64,000 bases of DNA, taken from positions 31,007 to 95,006 of the forward strand of contig CANQWX010000006.1 in NCBI GenBank assembly GCA_947627665.1. The letters run 5' to 3'. The stretch comes from an uncultured Clostridia bacterium. GTDB taxonomy: Bacteria > Bacillota > Clostridia > Christensenellales > Borkfalkiaceae. Of the stretch, positions 59,723-64,000 are shown in pieces. The notes beneath the pieces are model-generated. The model was given only the letters and a program-made list of their open reading frames with translations. It ran no database searches and had not been told where the DNA came from. Position numbers and translations under genes: made by a program. Numbering within the stretch: position 1 is the stretch's first letter; each line of letters opens with the position of its first letter.

Positions 59723-60994
59723 ATGAAAAAACGGTTTAAGGTGATTTTGTCGCTTGCCTTTGCGGTTTGCCTGTGCTTTGCGCTTACGGCTTGCGGCGGA
59801 CTTTTCGGCTTCGGATCGGGCAACAACAGCGGGAGCTACAATAGCGGGAACAGTTCGGGTTCCTCGGGCAGCAACAGCGGTTCAAGTTCGAGCGGCGGAA
59901 GCAGCGCGCCAAAAGAGGACAACGACGGCACCTTTATCTATACAGGCGCGTCCGTCAAGGCGGCAAACACGTCTATTTCGGGCGATATTACAATTCCCGC
60001 GGAACGCAATGGCACCCCGATCGACACGATCCCCGCCGACGCATTCAAAGGGTGCAATGCGATCACGTCCATTACCGTCCCCGAGAGCGTGACGACGATC
60101 GGCGCGGGCGCGTTTAACGGCTGCTCTTCCCTTCGGAGCATCACTTTGCCCTTTGTCGGCGGACAGAAAGGGAACAGCGATGAAAAAGCTGCATGTTTTG
60201 GATACATTTTTGGTTCGACTTCTTACCTAGGAAGCACACGCATTTTGCAATACTATAGTGTTTCGCATTCAAACTGGTACGATGAGTACTATATTCCTTC
60301 TATCTTACGTAGTGTAACAATTACTAACGAAACCGTCATCAATCGCGGCGCATTTCAGAATTGCTCTATGTTAACAGAGATCAATTTGAACGATAAAATC
60401 ATACAGGTTGGCGTAAGTAGCTTTAGCGGTTGCTCCAAAATTGAAGAGATAAATTTGCCAAGTATTTTTATTATCCCATCATCTTTGTTCAGCGAATGCA
60501 TCTCTTTGGGCAAATTTACTATTAATAGCTCAGTGGAAACAATCGGTCAGGAGGCTTTCAAAAACTGTCGCGGGCTTTCGTCGATCAATTCTGAATCCGA
60601 AGGGACATTTATCATTCCAAATTGCGTGACTTCGATTGGATATGGTGCATTTAATGGTTGCTCTTCCATTCGGAGCATGACATTGCCTTTTGTGGGTAGT
60701 CAAAAAGGGAATAGCGATGAAAAAGCTGCATGCTTTGGATACATTTTTGGTTCGACTTCTTACCAAGGAAGCACACGCATTTTGCAATACTATAGTGTTT
60801 CGCATTCAAACTGGTACGATGAGTATTATATTCCTTCCATCTTGCACGGCGTAACAATTACTAACGAAACTGTTATCAACCGCGGTGCATTCCAAAATTG
60901 TTCCATGCTCCAATCCATTACAATCAACAGGGCCGCGCAAAGCAATGTGGCCACAAATGCCTTCGACAATACGGCAACCCCGACATGGGTATGA
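59723..60994 (+). CDS. BspA-like leucine-rich-repeat surface lipoprotein
   Basis: A 423-residue secreted lipoprotein: signal peptide with lipobox LTAC (Cys24), a Gly/Ser/Asn-rich spacer (about 28-65) and BspA/TpLRR-type LRR_5 repeats recognised by the pattern AFxGCSSLxSITLP and IPxSVTTIGxGAF. Such proteins in gut anaerobes mediate adhesion. About 267 bp are duplicated inside the gene (near 60107-60372 and 60644-60909, offset 537 bp). The first 180 codons are GC-rich like the neighbours while the rest is clearly AT-rich, suggesting a segment acquired from elsewhere. AAGGAG precedes the ATG at 59723; an upstream in-frame ATG at 59606 lies in the leader hairpin. Confidence 0.85.
   Translation: MKKRFKVILSLAFAVCLCFALTACGGLFGFGSGNNSGSYNSGNSSGSSGSNSGSSSSGGSSAPKEDNDGTFIYTGASVKAANTSISGDITIPAERNGTPIDTIPADAFKGCNAITSITVPESVTTIGAGAFNGCSSLRSITLPFVGGQKGNSDEKAACFGYIFGSTSYLGSTRILQYYSVSHSNWYDEYYIPSILRSVTITNETVINRGAFQNCSMLTEINLNDKIIQVGVSSFSGCSKIEEINLPSIFIIPSSLFSECISLGKFTINSSVETIGQEAFKNCRGLSSINSESEGTFIIPNCVTSIGYGAFNGCSSIRSMTLPFVGSQKGNSDEKAACFGYIFGSTSYQGSTRILQYYSVSHSNWYDEYYIPSILHGVTITNETVINRGAFQNCSMLQSITINRAAQSNVATNAFDNTATPTWV
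60107..60909 (+). repeat. Internal direct duplication in the LRR gene
   Basis: Two ~267-bp copies (60107-60372 and 60644-60909) encode nearly identical blocks running from FNGCSS to RGAFQNCSM. The first 60 bp differ mostly at third positions, the rest is almost identical. Confidence 0.85.
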
Positions 60995-61014
60995 TTTACA
61001 CAAAAACGGCAAAA

Positions 61015-61057
61015 GCCGCGGGGCGCTTCCAAGGAAGCGCCCCGCGGCGTTCTGTTT
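61015..61057. terminator. Bidirectional terminator between the LRR gene and mntR
   Basis: Perfect 16-bp stem GCCGCGGGGCGCTTCC and complement with AA loop (61015-61048); TTCTGTTTT on plus, TTTTGCCGTTTTT on minus. Confidence 0.88.
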
Positions 61058-61067
61058 TCGATATCCT

Positions 61068-61433
61068 TTATTCTTTTTCGATATACTTTTTCAGAATTTC
61101 AAACATTTCGTCCGAGATGACGTGTTCGATGCGGCAGGCGTTGCTCTCGGCAAGCTCTTGATCTGCACCCACCGCCATGAGCGCCTTGGTGATGACGCGG
61201 TGCCGCTCATACACCCCCGCCGCCTTCTTCTGTCCGCTTGCCGTGAGCGTGATGTCGCCCGAAGCGTCGATCTCGATATATCCCTTTTTGTGCAACAGCC
61301 CCACCGCGCGCGACACGCTCGACTTGGCATAGCCGAGTTCCTCGCACACGTCGATGGAGCGGACATTTGCCCGCTTCCCCCGCAGCAACAGAATGGTTTC
61401 CAGATACATCTCTTCCGATTCGTGCGATCTCAT
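61068..61433 (-). CDS. MntR/DtxR-family metal-dependent regulator
   Basis: Manganese or iron-responsive repressor. The 121-residue protein has the N-terminal winged helix (MYLETILLLRGKRANVRSIDVCEELGYAKSSVSRAVGLLHKKGYIEI) and a dimerisation/metal domain with HRVITKALMAVGADQELAESNACRIEHVISDEMFEILKKYIE, in which the E, C and H (EsnaCriEH) match the metal ligands of MntR. There is no C-terminal SH3 domain, typical of MntR rather than DtxR. GAGAGGGATGCT precedes the ATG and a TTTACA-17-TATAAT promoter is present. No metal transporter is in the window, so its targets are elsewhere. Confidence 0.9.
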   Translation of the reverse strand: MRSHESEEMYLETILLLRGKRANVRSIDVCEELGYAKSSVSRAVGLLHKKGYIEIDASGDITLTASGQKKAAGVYERHRVITKALMAVGADQELAESNACRIEHVISDEMFEILKKYIEKE

Positions 61434-61458
61434 AGCATCCCTCTCGCTCGTTTTTTAT

Positions 61459-61487
61459 ATTATACAACATTTTGTGTGAAATGTAAA
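61459..61487 (-). promoter_or_regulatory. mntR-like gene promoter
   Basis: TTTACA (61482-61487), 17 bp, TATAAT (61459-61464) on the minus strand. Confidence 0.75.
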
Positions 61488-61505
61488 GAGCATTTTGAAA
61501 ATTTT

Positions 61506-63350
61506 TTACTCTTTCACCCGCACATAGAGGGCATACCGCTTTTGATAACACGAATAAAAGGGAACAAATGCGAGCGGCGGTTCCGACTTCATCACGAAGT
61601 TTTCTCCCTCCCGCGTGAAGAATTTCGTCGGTTCTTCGAACAATCCAAAGAGATCGTTCACTTTCACTGCCGTTTCCTGCGGCGCGCCCGACGGGACCGT
61701 CACCTGCACGCCCGCCGTTTCCATTTCCCCCTCTCCGCTGCCGAGTTCTGCGGCAAGCACGACGCCGCCGTAGCGGAATGCGAACGCGTTGCCCCCGTCG
61801 GGAAGCCCCTGCATGGAAATTTCCACGGGGATCGTGAGGGTGAGTTCGTCCCCCTCTTTCACCGCCGCCGTCACGTGCCCGCTCCCCTCGAGGAGCTTGA
61901 CGGACGCGCCGTTCCGCGTCGCCTCGGGATAGCCCGCCGCCCAATCGGGCAGGCGCAGGCAGAGCAGGAAGGACTGCTTCGCCCTGCGGATCTTGATCTT
62001 TGCCGTGTTTTGGTAGGGAAAGCCGCAGGTCAGCTCCACCTCGACGTCCCCGCCGCGGTAGACGGAGGAGAGATACCGCTCGATAAACAGATTCTCGCCG
62101 TTTCGGTAGTAAATTCCGTCGCCGAGCTTGGTGAAATTCTCCATGCCCGTGCCCGTACAGCACCAAAAACTCTGCTCGGGAGTGGAAAATACCTTGCAAT
62201 AGCCGCCCGCCATTGCCTGAAAATAGGTCGTCATGCCCGTTTCGGGGTTTTGCGACGCCAAAATCTGGTTGGTGAACGCGTTGTCGTAGTAGTCGCAATA
62301 CCTCTTGTCCCCCGTCGCAAGGAACAGACCGCGCGCAAGTTTCAGCATGTTGTAGACATTGCACGTTTCGCAGTTGTATTTCGTGCGCTCGGCGTCGAGA
62401 ACGCCGTCCCTGCCGAAATGCTCCCACTCCGAATTCCCGCCCGTGACATAGGTATGGTGGGTCGTCACCGTCCGGAAGAAGCAGACAGCCGCCCGAAGAT
62501 AGCGGGAAGCGTTGATCTTCTCCCCCATCAGAACGCTCCCGTGCAGGGTGAGATAGCGGTTGAGCGCGCCGAGAAACTTGGGGATCGTGGTATTCGCATG
62601 CAGGCCGTCCAACACGTTCGGTTGCATCGAGAGTACGCGGCCGAAAAGCTCCTCTTCGTCGAATACATGCGCGGCAACGGCGTATTCGGGCTTGCCCGTG
62701 AGAGAATAAAGCTCGTAGAGCGCGTCGTTCATACCGCCGTACTCCGTTTCGAGAACCGTCTTTCGGGTCTCTTCGCTCCACTGCGATACGCGGGCGTAAA
62801 CCCAATCGCCGAGTTTTTCCGCCACCGAGAGCGCGGGCGCATACCCCGTGAGCTTATAGGCCTCGACAAGCCCCGCCAGAATTTTGTGCAGGGTGTACCA
62901 CGGCACCCACGCCTGCGTTTCGATGTCCGTTTCGCCCCGCTCCACATGGTTGAATTGCGCTTCGATGTTGTTTTCGCGTTTCGGCGCACCCCAAACAAAG
63001 CCCGTTCCGATCGCCTTTTGGCACTCTCCGAGGCCATCTACGATGTTCTTCGCCTTTTGCAGGAGCTTTTTGCGGTCGGGTTCGACTGCGGCGGGGTTCA
63101 CCGCCCCCTGCGATACCGCCGTAAGATAGTGTCCCAAAGTGTGTCCGCCGATGAGACCGCTCTCCCAGCCGCCGTAGCGGACAAAGGGCGTTCTGAGTCC
63201 CGCGTTCTCATAGAAGCCCGCGAGCAGCCGCCCCTCTTGCAGAGAGAGCAGATAGGCAATCTCCTTTTCGAGCGCGTTTTTGCAGTAGCCGTCCGTCACT
63301 CTGACCTCGCATAGCGCGGCGGGACGCAGATCTGTTTTGAGCTTAATCAT
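61506..63350 (-). CDS. Glycoside hydrolase family 127 (beta-L-arabinofuranosidase-like)
   Basis: GH127 enzymes (DUF1680) cleave terminal beta-L-arabinofuranose from plant glycans and use a Zn-bound cysteine as nucleophile. The 614-residue protein has the (alpha/alpha)6 barrel and the exact zinc set: Glu328 and Cys330 in NCETCNVYNM, and Cys397/Cys398 in SFWCCTGTGMEN, matching E338, C340, C417 and C418 of Bifidobacterium HypBA1. No signal peptide is present, so it acts in the cytoplasm on imported oligosaccharides. The start at 63350 overlaps the phosphatase stop by 8 nt. No arabinan transporter or other CAZyme is nearby. Confidence 0.92.
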   Translation of the reverse strand: MIKLKTDLRPAALCEVRVTDGYCKNALEKEIAYLLSLQEGRLLAGFYENAGLRTPFVRYGGWESGLIGGHTLGHYLTAVSQGAVNPAAVEPDRKKLLQKAKNIVDGLGECQKAIGTGFVWGAPKRENNIEAQFNHVERGETDIETQAWVPWYTLHKILAGLVEAYKLTGYAPALSVAEKLGDWVYARVSQWSEETRKTVLETEYGGMNDALYELYSLTGKPEYAVAAHVFDEEELFGRVLSMQPNVLDGLHANTTIPKFLGALNRYLTLHGSVLMGEKINASRYLRAAVCFFRTVTTHHTYVTGGNSEWEHFGRDGVLDAERTKYNCETCNVYNMLKLARGLFLATGDKRYCDYYDNAFTNQILASQNPETGMTTYFQAMAGGYCKVFSTPEQSFWCCTGTGMENFTKLGDGIYYRNGENLFIERYLSSVYRGGDVEVELTCGFPYQNTAKIKIRRAKQSFLLCLRLPDWAAGYPEATRNGASVKLLEGSGHVTAAVKEGDELTLTIPVEISMQGLPDGGNAFAFRYGGVVLAAELGSGEGEMETAGVQVTVPSGAPQETAVKVNDLFGLFEEPTKFFTREGENFVMKSEPPLAFVPFYSCYQKRYALYVRVKE

Positions 63351-63810
63351 CCTTCCCCTCCGCAAACAAAAACTCGAGCAGAGCGTTGCAGCCTTCCGCG
63401 ATGTCGTCATAAGTCGCGTCGAAATCGCCCGTATACCACGGGTCCGCGATCGCGCGGGGGTGCGGCGTAAAGTCCAGAAGGCACTTCACCTTGTGCGCGT
63501 TCTCCTTTCCGACGATTTGCAAAATGTCACGGCGGTTGTATTCGTCCATGCCGATGAGAAGGTCGTATTTTTCGCCGTCCGCCCGCGTCAGCAGCCGCGC
63601 GCGGTGCGGAATGAGCGGGATCCCCATCTTTTTGAGCTTGTCCTGCGTGCCGCGGTGCGGAGGGTTTCCGATCTCGTCCCGCCGCGTCGCCGCGGAGGAA
63701 ACGGCGACTTCGTCCGCCCTGCCGCGCGCCGCCGCAAGATGAAAAAAGACGCTCTCCGCCATCGGCGATCTACAGATATTTCCGTGACAAATGAACAAAA
63801 TTTGCTTCAA
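63343..63810 (-). CDS. Low-molecular-weight protein-tyrosine phosphatase
   Basis: Cysteine-based phosphatase. The 155-residue protein starts MKQILFICHGNICRSPMAES with the P-loop CHGNICRS (Cys9-Arg15) and has the general-acid Asp in DPWYTGDFDATY (about 126-137). The initiation codon is TTG at 63810 behind a GAGG site 5 nt upstream. In Firmicutes such enzymes (YwlE, Wzb) counter arginine or tyrosine kinases; arginine-phosphatase type YwlE has Thr in its P-loop position where this has Ile, so tyrosine is the likelier target. Overlaps the GH127 start; they form one operon. Confidence 0.92.
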   Translation of the reverse strand: MKQILFICHGNICRSPMAESVFFHLAAARGRADEVAVSSAATRRDEIGNPPHRGTQDKLKKMGIPLIPHRARLLTRADGEKYDLLIGMDEYNRRDILQIVGKENAHKVKCLLDFTPHPRAIADPWYTGDFDATYDDIAEGCNALLEFLFAEGKDD

Positions 63811-63893
63811 TTTTTACCTCATTCAATATATTTCGCCCAATTTTGAAAAAATTTTTCTTCTTTTTTGTGTTTTTCTTATCAAAAACGATTGCT

Positions 63894-63917
63894 TTTTCTT
63901 CCATTCTATGTTATGAT
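63894..63917 (+). promoter_or_regulatory. Promoter of the edge regulator gene (leaderless type)
   Basis: TTGCTT, 17 bp, TATGAT (63912-63917), then 6 nt before the ATG at 63924. There is no Shine-Dalgarno site. Confidence 0.6.
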
Positions 63918-63923
63918 ATAGAT

Positions 63924-64000
63924 ATGAAAGTATTTGCCGAACGGCTTATGGAGATGCGTAAAGAGAGAGGCTTGTCGCAGGCGACTGTTGCAAGAGATTT
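63924..64000 (+). CDS. XRE-family helix-turn-helix regulator, N-terminus only
   Basis: The visible 25 codons read MKVFAERLMEMRKERGLSQATVAR, the first helix and the start of the HTH of Xre/Cro-type regulators (LxxLRxExGLSQxxxA). The rest is beyond the window edge. The ATG comes 6 nt after a TATGAT -10 box, matching the leaderless arrangement seen at nfnA, aroA and the DUF45 gene. Confidence 0.8.
   Translation, partial: MKVFAERLMEMRKERGLSQATVARD

Noticed and set aside
60885..63314. An 809-codon plus-strand open frame opposite mntR and GH127
   Set aside because: It crosses a strong terminator and runs antisense to two clear genes.
1..64000. tRNA or rRNA genes
   Set aside because: I inspected all gaps above 80 bp and saw no cloverleaf with T-arm consensus GTTCRANYC and no rRNA-like sequence; a tRNA search program would settle this.

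Overview
The window reads as one 64 kb stretch of an anaerobic, fairly GC-rich Bacillota (Firmicutes) chromosome, most likely an uncultivated gut clostridial lineage. I infer this from gene content: whiA, cwlD, an NfnAB-type ferredoxin:NADP+ reductase, class III (oxygen-sensitive) ribonucleotide reductase with its activase, bifunctional AdhE, DtxR/MntR-type regulator, GH127 glycosidase, and TTGACA-17-TATAAT promoters. I found no rRNA, tRNA, CRISPR, phage or transposase gene. Most genes are on the minus strand in compact runs with ATGA or zero-gap junctions.

Layout. 1-6137 (-): sir2-like deacylase, miaB, mutS and a left-truncated mutL (mismatch repair and tRNA modification). 6257-8479 (+): class A PBP. 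8474-17269 (-): one long run of acyl-ACP thioesterase, carA, a carB gene fused to a dapF-like domain, a small membrane protein, a cysteine desulfurase and thiI. 17304-20300 (-): cwlD amidase and nfnB/nfnA. 20454-21323 (+): degV. 21366-26519 (-): NOL1/NOP2/Sun rRNA methyltransferase, KtrA/KtrB potassium transporter, and two tandem CobW-type GTPases, one very His/Cys-rich. 26964-31604 (-): M29 aminopeptidase, nrdG and nrdD, separated by repeat-filled intergenic DNA; nrdD has a textbook NrdR box pair. 31873-41531 (-): two phosphofructokinase-family genes, dnaE, whiA, a PHP phosphoesterase, murB, an orphan lipoprotein and a 51-residue DUF1540 protein. 41636-42079 (+): rplI. 42341-47858 (-): adhE and valS. 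47970-50569 (+): NMT1/SsuA-type ABC importer. 50327-51466 (-): YkvI-like membrane protein. 51613-54228 (+): a very unusual membrane-anchored PadR-domain protein. 54291-58016 (-): rho, an MBL-fold hydrolase, tyrA, a DUF45 metallopeptidase. 58095-60994 (+): aroA and a BspA-like leucine-rich-repeat lipoprotein behind a long structured leader. 61068-63810 (-): mntR-like regulator, GH127 glycosidase, low-molecular-weight tyrosine phosphatase. 63924-64000 (+): start of an XRE-type regulator cut by the window edge.

The most unusual items are: (1) the CarB-DapF fusion, whose DapF part has lost both catalytic cysteines; (2) the PadR protein with eight 12-residue acidic repeats, a long coiled coil and four C-terminal membrane segments; (3) a 170-nt hairpin leader with competing antiterminator and terminator stems upstream of the LRR lipoprotein; (4) a dispersed palindromic element (two CATAGTACTATG palindromes around TCAGA) at six places, three of them inside the ends of genes; (5) several genes whose -10 box lies only 6-9 nt before the start codon with no usable Shine-Dalgarno, suggesting leaderless mRNAs.
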